From: UCB3 sp964415605 | GTDB taxonomy: Bacteria > Chloroflexota > Anaerolineae > Epilineales > Epilineaceae | DNA: 34,583 nucleotides | NCBI GenBank assembly: GCA_964415605.1 | Contig: CAYQBA010000022.1 | Span: 1 to 34,583, forward strand | Reading direction: 5' to 3' | Part shown: positions 1 to 7,069 of the stretch, piece by piece | Layout of the letters: each line of letters opens with the position of its first letter | Numbering within the stretch: position 1 is the first letter of the stretch | The notes under the pieces: model-generated | What the model saw: only the letters and a program-made list of their open reading frames with translations | Databases searched by the model: none | What the model was told of the DNA's origin: nothing | Translations under genes and position numbers: made by a program

Positions 1-2
1 GG

Positions 3-102
3 GCCTGTCCACGTCAGTCAATCCGCCCTCGACCGGATCCCCGCGAACGCGCCGGATTTCCATCGCGGCGAACCCGGGTGTAAAAGAACGCTGTGGACAG
101 GC
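3..102. repeat. 10-bp inverted repeat flanking a 100-bp segment
   Basis: GCCTGTCCAC at 3-12 is exactly inverted as GTGGACAGGC at 93-102. I see no ORF with coding character between the arms. The spacing would fit a small inverted-repeat element or the edge of a larger element cut by the window start. Ten matching bases over 100 bp can also arise by chance, and no target-site duplication can be checked because the left flank is missing. The rest of 1-249 holds nothing else I can support. Confidence 0.25.
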
Positions 103-249
103 TCGTGCCGCGGACGGCCCCCATCATCGCGATGGCACCGCGCCTCCACCCACGCCGGGCCGGCTGCTCGACGCCGGTCACCGCGCAGCGGGCCCGACGA
201 CCATGGCCACGCTTCGGACCGCGGTCGTCGCGGCGAACTGGAGAGGACT

Positions 250-342
250 TTGGACGAGACCCAAGTCAGCAAGCCCATCGCCGGTGCGCTCGTCGCCGCC
301 TTGATCTTGATCCGAACCAAGGGCGGCCTCTCGTATCCCTGA
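250..342 (+). CDS. possible 30-residue single-pass membrane peptide
   Basis: A short frame opens at TTG 250 and ends at TGA 340-342. GGAG at 240-243 lies 6 nt before the TTG. About 26 of 30 codons end in G or C, as in the real genes here, and the peptide is not the Arg/Pro-rich text typical of shadow frames. It has an acidic N-terminus (DETQVS), a hydrophobic stretch at about residues 9-21 (PIAGALVAALILI) and a basic RTKGG tail, which is the layout of a small single-pass membrane peptide. It ends 21 nt before the next gene, so the two may be co-transcribed. I recognise no family. Chance is a real alternative at this length. Confidence 0.35.
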   Translation: MDETQVSKPIAGALVAALILIRTKGGLSYP

Positions 343-363
343 CCCGACCGAAAGCAGCGTCCG

Positions 364-1317
364 ATGACATCCTCCACCTCCACACGGCAACCCCCGCGGC
401 CGACGCCAGCTCTCATCGGCTGGCTGCTCGACGCCGATCCCGCGATCCGCTGGCAGGTCATGCGCGACCTCACCGACGCGCCCGCCGACGCCGTCGCCGC
501 CGAGCGGGCGCGCGTCGCCCTTGAAGGCTGGGGCGCCCAGTTGCTCGCCCGGCAGAACCCCGCCGGCGATTGGGGCGACGACGTGCCCCCGGCGAACTGG
601 GCATCCACCCTCTACACCCTGTTGCTTCTGCGCAGCATGGGACTCGACCCGGCCAGTGAGCCCGCCCGGCGAGCGGTGGGCCTCGTCCGCGACAGGGTCA
701 CCTGGGGCCCGGAGTTCGGCGACGCGCCGTTTTTCGAGGGCGAGGTCGAGCCCTGCATCAACGGCGGAACCCTAGCCCTCGGCGCCTACTTCGGCGAAGC
801 CAGCGACCGGCTGGTCGACCGGCTGGTCGGCGAGCAGCTCGCCGACGGCGGCTGGAACTGCGACGCCCCACCCAGCCGGCGCTCTTCGTTTCACACCACC
901 ATCTGCGTCCTGGAAGGGCTGCTCGAGTACGAGCGGGCCAAGGGGCCCAGCGCCACCGTGTCCGAGGCCCGCGCCCGGGGCGAGGCGTACCTCCTCGATC
1001 GCCACATGTTCCGCAGCGCGTCGACCGGCGCGGTCATCGATCCCCGTTGGACACGCTTCGCGTTCCCCACCACCTGGCACTACGACGTCCTGCGCGGCCT
1101 GGACTACCTGCGCCACGCCGGCGTCGAGCCCGACGAACGGGTGGCCGAGGCCGTCGGGCTCGTGGCGGAGCGGCGGCACCAGAACGGACGCTGGCCGCTG
1201 GGGCACCTCCACCGCGACCCCGTTCACCTCGACATGGAAGGCGGGAAGGGCAAGGCCAGCCGCTGGATCACGCTGCGCGCCATGCGCGTGTTGAACTGGC
1301 ATGCGGTGCGCGGTTGA
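364..1317 (+). CDS. prenyltransferase/squalene oxidase repeat protein
   Basis: This 317-residue soluble protein is built from alpha/alpha-toroid repeats like those of squalene cyclases and protein prenyltransferases. Visible repeat motifs are QNPAGDWGDD near residue 63, QLADGGWNCD near 160 and RHQNGRWPLG near 268, each a Q-x-x-x-G-x-W type turn between helices. The DxDD acid motif of true squalene-hopene cyclases is not seen, and at half the usual length it is unlikely to be a complete terpene cyclase. Stand-alone proteins of this type are common in Chloroflexota and actinobacteria, and I know of no established reaction for them. No clear ribosome site precedes ATG 364; the start was chosen because the next residues lead directly into the conserved LIGWLLDADPAIRWQVMRDL-type N-terminus. 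Confidence 0.8.
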   Translation: MTSSTSTRQPPRPTPALIGWLLDADPAIRWQVMRDLTDAPADAVAAERARVALEGWGAQLLARQNPAGDWGDDVPPANWASTLYTLLLLRSMGLDPASEPARRAVGLVRDRVTWGPEFGDAPFFEGEVEPCINGGTLALGAYFGEASDRLVDRLVGEQLADGGWNCDAPPSRRSSFHTTICVLEGLLEYERAKGPSATVSEARARGEAYLLDRHMFRSASTGAVIDPRWTRFAFPTTWHYDVLRGLDYLRHAGVEPDERVAEAVGLVAERRHQNGRWPLGHLHRDPVHLDMEGGKGKASRWITLRAMRVLNWHAVRG

Positions 1318-1360
1318 TGCCGGCGTCGAGCGCCGGAGGCCGGCGGAACGTCCGCGACGT

Positions 1361-1388
1361 TGGCGCCACGGTCGCGCCGGTGGCACCA
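1361..1388. terminator. putative terminator hairpin between convergent genes
   Basis: TGGCGCCAC at 1361-1369 pairs with GTGGCACCA at 1380-1388 (8 of 9 pairs) around a 10-nt loop. It lies between two genes that converge. There is no T-tract, so the call rests on position and structure only. Confidence 0.35.
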
Positions 1389-1407
1389 CGGCTGTTCACC
1401 AAGCCGC

Positions 1408-1869
1408 TCATCCTTCGAACGGCGCGTACTTGAGCCGCACCTTCTCGGTCACCGGCCCGATGTCGTGGCCCGTGCTGTACAGCCAGTGCAGCCCGCCCTG
1501 CTCCGAGACGAACGCGAACTGCCGGGCGAGCTCCTTCGCCGCGCCCGCCGCCCCCCGCGCCGCGTAGAGCTCGTCCACGTAGGCCGCGAACGACCCGTGC
1601 GCCACCGCCAACGCCCGCATCGCCTGCGCGTTGGCCACCACCGCCTCGAGCTTCGCCTTGTAGCGGATCACCCGGTCGTCGCCCGCGATGGCCTCGACCT
1701 CGACCGGCGTCAGCTCCGCCACGGCGTCGACGTCAAACGCGTGGAACAGCGCGCGAAACCCCGCCCACTTGTTGTCCACGACCTGGCGGTTCAGCCCGCC
1801 CATGAAGATGATCCGGCTGGCGGCCTCGAGGTAGCCCGCGTCGGTGGCGGGGCGCGGCGGCAGCGACAT
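1408..1869 (-). CDS. DNA-3-methyladenine glycosylase I-like protein (short form)
   Basis: Probable base-excision repair glycosylase of the Tag (HhH-GPD superfamily) type, acting on 3-methyladenine in DNA. Residues about 20-85 carry the family pattern: a hydrophobic helix ending in GGLNR where Tag has AGLSW, then WAGFRALFHAFDVDAVAEL, an acidic segment and DDRVIRYKAKLEAVVANAQ, which matches the 'IIRNRAKIEA...NA' helix-hairpin-helix region. ATG 1869 is chosen because GGAGG precedes it by 9-10 nt and the longer frame upstream is Arg-rich text. At 153 residues it lacks the N-terminal YHDxEWG block and the Cys/His zinc ligands of Escherichia coli Tag (about 187 residues). It may therefore be a divergent subfamily with other specificity. 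It is monocistronic, downstream of an anti-sigma gene on the same strand. Confidence 0.65.
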   Translation of the reverse strand: MSLPPRPATDAGYLEAASRIIFMGGLNRQVVDNKWAGFRALFHAFDVDAVAELTPVEVEAIAGDDRVIRYKAKLEAVVANAQAMRALAVAHGSFAAYVDELYAARGAAGAAKELARQFAFVSEQGGLHWLYSTGHDIGPVTEKVRLKYAPFEG

Positions 1870-1927
1870 GGCGTGTGTCCTCCGTGGCTCGGCATCCGGC
1901 CCGCGATCGCGGCCGGCGCGGCCCATT

Positions 1928-3049
1928 CTACCGGATGGACTCCGCCAGGCGCAACGCCGAGGCCCGGTCGAGCGCCGACTCCAGGCGCAGCGTGACGTCG
2001 CCACGCGTCCACAGCAGCGTGTTCCCCGCCAGCCGGACGCGGTCGCGGCGCCAGCGGCCGTCGCTGTCCAGGAGGTCGACGAACGGGTGCGGGTCGCCCT
2101 CGATCCAGTAGCCCGCCTCGCCCCCCACGCGCACCGACGTGAGCGACGTCCCCGCCCCGATGACCTTGCCCAGCGCGGCGGCCTCCGGCCGGCCCTCGAA
2201 CTGCGTCAGCACCGCGCCGACGCGCGTCGACGCCAGGGCGGGCAGGCCCGGGCGCGAAGCGTACACCAGCGCCACGCGGCCGCCCGGCGTGCGGGTGTCG
2301 AGGTAGACCTCGTCGGGCTCCCCCCACGCCGTGGAGTCGGGCTGGGCGATCGGCCACCCCACCGCCGCCCGGACCTCGTCCAGCGCCAGCCGGCGCCCCA
2401 GGTCGAGCAGGCCGGCGACCGGGGTGAGCCCCGCGGTCGGGGTCAAGCCCGCAACGGGGGCCGTGCCCGCAACCGGGCCCGCGTCTTCCGGCACCCACCC
2501 GTAGCGCAGCGCCACCCCCCGCAGGCCCAGCCGGTCGGCGACGGCGCCGCGCGTGCCCGGCGGCAGCGCGACGATCGCCAACCCGACCAGCGCCGCGAGC
2601 GTGGCCACGCCGGCCAGTCGGCGCGCCAGGACGGCGCGGCCACCGCCAGGCGTCAGGGAGCCCCGCCCACGGACCGCCTCCACGCGGCCGCGCGCGCGCG
2701 CCGACCCCCGCCGCGCGGGGCCGTCGACCACGCGGCCACCGGCCAGCCGCGCCAACCAGGCCGGCACCCGATCCCACCACCCAGGCCGCGGCACACGCCC
2801 GCCGATCCCGGCACGCACCCGCCCGGCGAGATCGCCCGGCGCAGGATAGACGATCCATGTCCCCAGGTCGGCCAGGGCGGCCGCGAGAGCGGCGTCGTCG
2901 GGCGCGGGGACGGGATGGGCCGGCCGGTGCGCCCCGGCGGAGTCCGGCGCCGCGTGATCGGCCGGCCTTGGAGCCGCGCTGCCAGACGCGTCCTGCGCCG
3001 CCGCGTGTCCGGCGCCGCCGTCGCTCGGCGGGAATCGGGGATCGGTCAT
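1928..3049 (-). CDS. membrane anti-sigma factor with extracytoplasmic domain
   Basis: This 373-residue single-pass membrane protein is encoded directly after an ECF sigma gene. Its ATG overlaps the sigma stop as ATGA (3049-3046), which points to coupled translation and a stoichiometric pair. Residues 1-50 are Pro/Ala-rich, and 52-82 (ALADLGTWIVYPAPGDLAGRVRAGI region) resemble the short sigma-binding segment of related membrane anti-sigma factors. One membrane helix spans about 144-163. Outside it, a short VAGT/VAGL/TAGL repeat (about 192-215) leads to a C-terminal domain like those annotated DUF4367, with an AGNTLLWTRGDVTLRLES signature near residue 345. It lacks the zinc-binding HxxxCxxC motif of classical ZAS anti-sigma factors. 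By inference it holds its sigma factor at the membrane and senses an envelope signal. Confidence 0.75.
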   Translation of the reverse strand: MTDPRFPPSDGGAGHAAAQDASGSAAPRPADHAAPDSAGAHRPAHPVPAPDDAALAAALADLGTWIVYPAPGDLAGRVRAGIGGRVPRPGWWDRVPAWLARLAGGRVVDGPARRGSARARGRVEAVRGRGSLTPGGGRAVLARRLAGVATLAALVGLAIVALPPGTRGAVADRLGLRGVALRYGWVPEDAGPVAGTAPVAGLTPTAGLTPVAGLLDLGRRLALDEVRAAVGWPIAQPDSTAWGEPDEVYLDTRTPGGRVALVYASRPGLPALASTRVGAVLTQFEGRPEAAALGKVIGAGTSLTSVRVGGEAGYWIEGDPHPFVDLLDSDGRWRRDRVRLAGNTLLWTRGDVTLRLESALDRASALRLAESIR

Positions 3050-3636
3050 GCGGATGCTCCTCCCGCCGTCGGCGGGGCCGGGGCGGGCGCGGCGGGGCGC
3101 GGTTCGGCGGCCCCGTCGGCGGCGAGGGCGGCCCGCAGGCGGGCCAGCGCCCGCGAGAGGCGGGACTTCACGGTGCCGGGCGGGCAGTCGAGCGTGGCCG
3201 CGGACTCGGCTTCGCTGAGCTCCAGGAAGTAGCGACACGCGATCACGAGCTGCTCGGCCGGGTTGAGATCGTGGAAGGCGGCCAGCAGGCGCTCGCGCTG
3301 CACCGCCGCCAGCGCCGCCGCCTCGGGCTCGACCGCCGAGCCCGTCCCGTCCCCCGCCACGCCGACACGGATGGCCAGCCGCGCCCGCCGGCCGGCGGCG
3401 GTGCGGCGGTTGCGCGCTTCGTTGGCGACGATGCGCAGGATCCATGGGCGGAACGCGGCTCCGGGCCGGAATCGACCCAGCGCCAGATACGCCTTGACGA
3501 AGGCCTCCTGGGCGGCGTCGTCGGCGTCGTCGGCCGAGCCGGTGATGACGTAGGCCAGCCGCATCGCCGCGTCCTGGTGCTGCGCCACGAGGTCGGCGTA
3601 GGCGTCGGCGTCCCCGCGCCGTGCGCGCTCGATCAA
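3046..3636 (-). CDS. ECF-type RNA polymerase sigma factor (module 1)
   Basis: Sigma-70 family ECF regulator. Region 2 covers about residues 1-75, with RGDADAYADLVAQHQDAAMRLAY followed by the core-binding DADDAAQEAFVKAYLALGRF and the -10-recognising FRPWILRIVANEARNRR. Region 4 (about 125-175) has LNPAEQLVIACRYFLELSEAESAATLDCPPGTVKSRLSRALARL, the helix-turn-helix for -35 recognition. No region 3 is present, as expected. The start is TTG 3636, preceded by GGAG with 6-nt spacing; no ATG or GTG lies nearby in frame. The C-terminal 20 residues are an Ala/Pro tail. It overlaps the anti-sigma gene by 4 nt. Its regulon cannot be read from this window. Confidence 0.92.
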   Translation of the reverse strand: MIERARRGDADAYADLVAQHQDAAMRLAYVITGSADDADDAAQEAFVKAYLALGRFRPGAAFRPWILRIVANEARNRRTAAGRRARLAIRVGVAGDGTGSAVEPEAAALAAVQRERLLAAFHDLNPAEQLVIACRYFLELSEAESAATLDCPPGTVKSRLSRALARLRAALAADGAAEPRPAAPAPAPPTAGGASA

Positions 3637-3831
3637 CGTTTGCTCCGGCAGGCAACCCTCCTTGGCGCCGTGCGGTGCGGGCCTCGGTGGTTCTACAACG
3701 CGCGGCGGCGATCGGTTCTCGGAGGGCCGGGGCGCGAACCGCCGGTCCGCATCCCGTGCCGGCGGCGCGTGGAGAGCGGCGCGGGCGGTGGGTGAGATGC
3801 GGAGACGTGCAGCGAATGGGCGAATCAGGGG

Positions 3832-4197
3832 TCAGGCTCGGGCAAACGGCACGATTCGCGAGGCCAGGATGCGATGGTCCCGGGTCAGCAAGGGGACACG
3901 GTGGACCACGCTGGTCGCGGCGATGAGCTCGTCGGCCGGGTCGCTGGTGAAGTCGAGGCGCGTCGATTGACGGCACACGGCCAGATCGAGCGGCCACACA
4001 TGCACGGCAGCGAGCACCCGCGTGAACTCAGGCGCTTCGAGGTCCAGCACGATGCGTCCAAGTTGGACGAGCTTGGCCAGCTCCCAGAGCACGATCGCCG
4101 AGATGCTCCAGGTGTCGCTTGAGAGCAGCCGGCGCTCCTCCGCCGTCACTTCCCCGCTCAAAGCGTAGACAAGCACGTGGGTGTCAAGGTTCAGCAA
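3832..4197 (-). CDS. vapC: VapC-type PIN-domain toxin
   Basis: PIN-domain endoribonuclease of a type II toxin-antitoxin pair. The four acidic positions of the fold are visible: Asp in LNLDTHVLVYAL near the N-terminus, Glu in SAIVLWELAKL, and Asp in SDPADELIAATS and LLTRDHRIL. The start is uncertain. In frame, TTG 4197 gives the usual 121-residue length with LLNLDTH at the N-terminus and overlaps the antitoxin gene by 14 nt; a longer frame from 4266 would lie inside the antitoxin and reads as shadow. The overlap suggests translation coupled to the antitoxin. The protein is expected to cleave a tRNA or other RNA when antitoxin is lost; the target cannot be inferred. Confidence 0.85.
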   Translation of the reverse strand: MLNLDTHVLVYALSGEVTAEERRLLSSDTWSISAIVLWELAKLVQLGRIVLDLEAPEFTRVLAAVHVWPLDLAVCRQSTRLDFTSDPADELIAATSVVHRVPLLTRDHRILASRIVPFARA

Positions 4198-4408
4198 GGC
4201 CGTCCCACACCACGCCAGTCGAGAGAATGTCGCCCTTGACCTGAATCCGGCCCTGGAGGCAGCCAATCAAGTCCGCGGAGGCCCGGTCGATCGGGATCAG
4301 GCGCGCAATCGGCTTGCCGTGCTTGGTGATCACCAAGCCCCCCGCGTCCAGCTGGTCGAGGATGGCCAGGCACTTGGCTTTGAACTCGGCGGCGGCGACG
4401 GTCTTCAT
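4184..4408 (-). CDS. vapB: Phd/YefM-family antitoxin
   Basis: This 74-residue antitoxin of the Phd/YefM type begins MKTVAAAEFKAKCLAILDQL. That is the N-terminal DNA-binding fold of the family, followed by the typical ITKHGKPIARLIPI strand-turn. The C-terminal third (about 50-74) should bind and block the PIN toxin encoded immediately downstream. Members of this family usually repress their own promoter. ATG 4408 was chosen over an upstream in-frame ATG at 4462 because the family N-terminus starts exactly there and because a good promoter lies directly upstream, between the two codons. The transcript is predicted to start at or next to the ATG, so no ribosome site is expected. Confidence 0.85.
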   Translation of the reverse strand: MKTVAAAEFKAKCLAILDQLDAGGLVITKHGKPIARLIPIDRASADLIGCLQGRIQVKGDILSTGVVWDGLAEP

Positions 4409-4415
4409 GCCTGCG

Positions 4416-4444
4416 AGTATAGTCCTGGTCACCACGGATGCCCA
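4416..4444 (-). promoter_or_regulatory. vapBC promoter, leaderless
   Basis: On the minus strand, TGGGCA (4444-4439, 4 of 6 to the -35 consensus) and TATACT (4421-4416, -10) are separated by 17 nt. Seven nt later the antitoxin ATG begins, so the predicted transcription start coincides with the start codon. Confidence 0.6.
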
Positions 4445-4477
4445 GTCACCATGATTGACCATGCCGACCCCGGGAGC

Positions 4478-4494
4478 AGCCGGCGCGACCGGCT
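4478..4494 (-). terminator. weak hairpin after module 2 anti-sigma gene
   Basis: AGCCGG and CCGGCT form a 6-bp stem with a 5-nt loop about 46 nt beyond the anti-sigma stop and before the vapBC promoter. It may end the upstream transcript. It is short and has no T-tract. Confidence 0.3.
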
Positions 4495-4539
4495 CACGCG
4501 AGCACCAGCCACCCCTCTCCGCTCACTTCAGCCCCAACA

Positions 4540-5172
4540 TCACCCCAGCCGGCGCACCCCGACGCGCCCCGCGCCCGCCGCGAGCATCGGCTCCAGCGAC
4601 AGCGCCAGACCCGCCAGGCACGCCACGAACGTGAACCCCGCCCCGACGGCGATCGCGAAGCCGGCGCCGAGCTGCGGCGCCGCGAGGCGGGCCGACTCCC
4701 AGGTCAGCATCGCCCGCAGCTCGAGGCGCGCACCCCACAGCGGGTCCGCCGCGTTCAAGCTCCACACCGCCAGGCCCGCCGCCACGCACAGGAGCGCCGC
4801 CAGGAACGCCGGCACCAGCACGTCGAGCACGGGCCACGACAGCCGGCCGGGCCGGGCCGCTTCGCCCGGCGGAGCAACCGGCGGGGGCGTCGCGATCGGC
4901 CGCGCACCCCGCGCGGCCGCCTCGGCGCGCACCCGCGCCATCGATTGCGCGACGAACCCGTCCGGCAGCGCCGCCAGCGGGACGCTCGCCAGCGCCGCGT
5001 CGACCCGTGGGTCGATCCCATCCGTGGCGACGCCCGATCGGGCGCGTGGCGCCTCGGCATGGATCCGGGCCATGGCCCGCGCCGCGAACCCCTCTGGCAG
5101 CGGCGCCAGCGGGACGCCTGCCAGCGCCACGTCGACGCGCGGATCCACCGGCTCCCCGCCGTGCTCAGACAC
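4540..5172 (-). CDS. membrane anti-sigma factor with duplicated N-terminal motif
   Basis: This 210-residue membrane protein follows an ECF sigma gene. Its N-terminal half carries the same roughly 32-residue unit twice, at about 10-41 and 54-85. Each unit runs DPRVDxALAxVPLAxLPxGFxAxxMARxxAE, the short amphipathic type of motif found near the N-terminus of many membrane-bound anti-sigma factors. Membrane helices lie at about 116-137 and 170-190, with a short loop between and no large extracytoplasmic domain. The preferred start is GTG 5172, which overlaps the sigma stop as GTGTCTGA and follows a GGGGG stretch. A TTG at 5199 would add nine residues of poorer character. Two sigma-binding copies could mean binding of two sigma molecules or tighter binding of one. 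Confidence 0.7.
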   Translation of the reverse strand: MSEHGGEPVDPRVDVALAGVPLAPLPEGFAARAMARIHAEAPRARSGVATDGIDPRVDAALASVPLAALPDGFVAQSMARVRAEAAARGARPIATPPPVAPPGEAARPGRLSWPVLDVLVPAFLAALLCVAAGLAVWSLNAADPLWGARLELRAMLTWESARLAAPQLGAGFAIAVGAGFTFVACLAGLALSLEPMLAAGAGRVGVRRLG

Positions 5173-5860
5173 GCCCGGCCCCCAGCGCGCCAGCGTCAAA
5201 CACCGCCGCCTCCCACCCCGCCGCGCGAAGTCCCGTGCTCCCGGTCAGCGCCGGGGCCTCGGCCCCCGTCGACGCGGCGATCCCCCGCCCCGCCGGCGCG
5301 GCGGCGTCCGCGGCGGCTTCGTAGGCGTCAAGCGCCGCCTGCAGCTGCCGGCGCGCCCGGTGGATCCCGGTCTTGACCGTCCCCAGCGGCAGGTTCGCCG
5401 CCTCGGCAATGTCGTGGTAGCTCATGTCTTGCCCGTGACGCATGGCGAGGAGCATGCGATACGTCCGCGGCAGCCCGTCGATGGCCGCGTGGAGGTGCGT
5501 ACGCAGCTCGCCGGTCAGCGCCCCCGCCTCGACGGGTGCCCCGTCGTCGGGGACCTCGGCGCTCGCGTCGATGTCGATGGCGTCCAGCCCCGCGCGCAGC
5601 GCCGGCAGCCGGCTGTAGCACAGGTTCACGACGATGCGGTAAAGCCACGTGCTGAACCGCGCGTCCACCCGGAACGCCGGCAAGCCGCGCCACGCGCGCA
5701 GGAACGCCTCCTGCGCCACGTCCTCGGCGTCGTGGGGGTCGCCCAGGGTGCGCAGCGCGAGGTTGTGGACGAACGGCGCGTGCCGGGCCATCAAGGCCTC
5801 GAACGCCGCCGTGTCGCCCCGCGCGGCACGCGTGATGAGGGTCCGCTCGTCGTGGTCCAC
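5165..5860 (-). CDS. ECF-type RNA polymerase sigma factor (module 2)
   Basis: ECF sigma factor of 231 residues. Region 2 (about 8-75) reads LITRAARGDTAAFEALMARHAPFVHNLALRTL then DPHDAEDVAQEAFLRAWRGLPAF and FSTWLYRIVVNLCYSR, close to RpoE-type sequences. Region 4 (about 128-178) has LPRTYRMLLAMRHGQDMSYHDIAEAANLPLGTVKTGIHRARRQL. An Ala-rich tail of about 50 residues follows. The start is GTG 5860. TACCAT at 5873-5868 lies 7 nt before it and could be a leaderless -10, but I find no matching -35. The gene overlaps the anti-sigma gene by 8 nt and diverges from deoC. Confidence 0.92.
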   Translation of the reverse strand: MDHDERTLITRAARGDTAAFEALMARHAPFVHNLALRTLGDPHDAEDVAQEAFLRAWRGLPAFRVDARFSTWLYRIVVNLCYSRLPALRAGLDAIDIDASAEVPDDGAPVEAGALTGELRTHLHAAIDGLPRTYRMLLAMRHGQDMSYHDIAEAANLPLGTVKTGIHRARRQLQAALDAYEAAADAAAPAGRGIAASTGAEAPALTGSTGLRAAGWEAAVFDAGALGAGRV

Positions 5861-6003
5861 CGGCCGTATGGTATCACTCCTCGATCGATTCGACTGTGCG
5901 CGGCGCCAGAAGTTTCACGCCGCCCGGGCGTCGGCCGCCGGCAGGCCCCTCGGGCGGCGCACGCCGATCGTTCCCGCCGTCGCCGCGCCCCGACGCCATG
6001 CGA

Positions 6004-6009
6004 TACAAT
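6004..6009 (+). promoter_or_regulatory. -10 element of deoC, leaderless
   Basis: TACAAT ends 6 nt before the deoC ATG. No convincing -35 is present 16-18 nt upstream. The position predicts an mRNA beginning at or beside the start codon, in line with four other genes in the window. Confidence 0.45.
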
Positions 6010-6015
6010 CAGGGC

Positions 6016-7038
6016 ATGCCCGACGACCAGCCCGCCGCCGACCGCATCGCCGCGACGGCCGGCGGCACGCCCCCTGCCTCGGTGCCGGCCGGCGATCGCA
6101 ACGCCGGCGCCGACTTCGACGCCGCGTGGGTCGCGGCCGCCCGCGTCAACCGCAGCGCCGTCGAGCGCCGGGTCGCCACGCTGCCCGGGCGCCGGACCGT
6201 CAAGCGCGAATGGCAGGCCGCCTGGCTCGTGCGCGCCATCCAGTGCATCGACCTGACGACGTTGGCGGGCGACGACACCCCGGGCAACGTCGCCCGCCTG
6301 TGCGCCAAGGCCCGGCGGCCCGTGCGCGACGACCTCGTGGCGGCGCTCGGTCTGGCGCCGGGCGATGTCCACGTGGCCGCCGTGTGCGTGTACCACGCCC
6401 TCGTGCCGACCGCCGTCGCGGCGCTGCGCGGCACGGGCATCCCGGTCGCCGCCGTGTCCACCGGCTTCCCGGCGGGGCAGACCCCGTTCGACCTCAAGCT
6501 GCGCGAGATCGAGGCCTCGGTGCGGGCCGGCGCGCGCGAGATCGACGTCGTCATCAGCCGCCGCCACGCCCTGCTCGGCGACTGGCGGGCCCTGTACGAC
6601 GAGGTGCGCGCCTTCCGCGCCGCGTGCGGCGACGCCCACCTCAAGGTCATCCTGGCCACCGGCGAGCTCGGCACGCTGACCACCGTCGCGCGCGCTAGCC
6701 GGGCGTGCCTGTTGGCCGGGGCGGACTTCATCAAGACGTCCACCGGCAAGGAGCGCGTCAATGCCACCCCGGCCGTGGGCCTCGTCATGGCCCGCGCCAT
6801 CCGCGACCACGCCGACCTGACCGGCCAGCGCGCCGGCTTCAAGCCGGCCGGCGGCATCGGTGCCGCGCGGCAGGCGCTCGACTGGCTCGTCTTGATGAAG
6901 GACGAGCTCGGCGAGGCGTGGCTGGAGCCCGCCCGCTTCCGGCTGGGGGCGAGCACGCTCCTCGGCGACATCGAGCGCCAGCTCGAGCACCACGTCACCG
7001 GCGCCTACTCGGCCGCGTTCCGGCACCCGATGGGCTGA
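6016..7038 (+). CDS. deoC: deoxyribose-phosphate aldolase
   Basis: DERA cleaves 2-deoxyribose-5-phosphate to acetaldehyde and glyceraldehyde-3-phosphate in deoxynucleoside catabolism. The 340-residue protein is the long form resembling animal DERA rather than the roughly 250-residue E. coli enzyme: QCIDLTTLAGDDTPGNVARLC near residue 75 is close to the mammalian sequence. Catalytic features are present: the Schiff-base lysine in GADFIKTSTGK (K240), the proton-relay lysine in FKPAGGI (K276) and the aspartate in EIDVVIS (D177). ATG 6016 was preferred to an upstream in-frame codon because the earlier residues are Arg/Pro-rich and a -10 lies just before it. It is followed after 31 nt by an aldehyde dehydrogenase gene that could remove the acetaldehyde. 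Confidence 0.93.
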   Translation: MPDDQPAADRIAATAGGTPPASVPAGDRNAGADFDAAWVAAARVNRSAVERRVATLPGRRTVKREWQAAWLVRAIQCIDLTTLAGDDTPGNVARLCAKARRPVRDDLVAALGLAPGDVHVAAVCVYHALVPTAVAALRGTGIPVAAVSTGFPAGQTPFDLKLREIEASVRAGAREIDVVISRRHALLGDWRALYDEVRAFRAACGDAHLKVILATGELGTLTTVARASRACLLAGADFIKTSTGKERVNATPAVGLVMARAIRDHADLTGQRAGFKPAGGIGAARQALDWLVLMKDELGEAWLEPARFRLGASTLLGDIERQLEHHVTGAYSAAFRHPMG

Positions 7039-7069
7039 CGCCGGCCGCCGCCCACCCGTGGAGGGACCC

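Noticed and set aside
3050..3997. N-terminal extension of the module 1 anti-sigma frame
   Set aside because: It overlaps the sigma gene in another frame. The ATGA overlap at 3049 gives a precise, coupled start.
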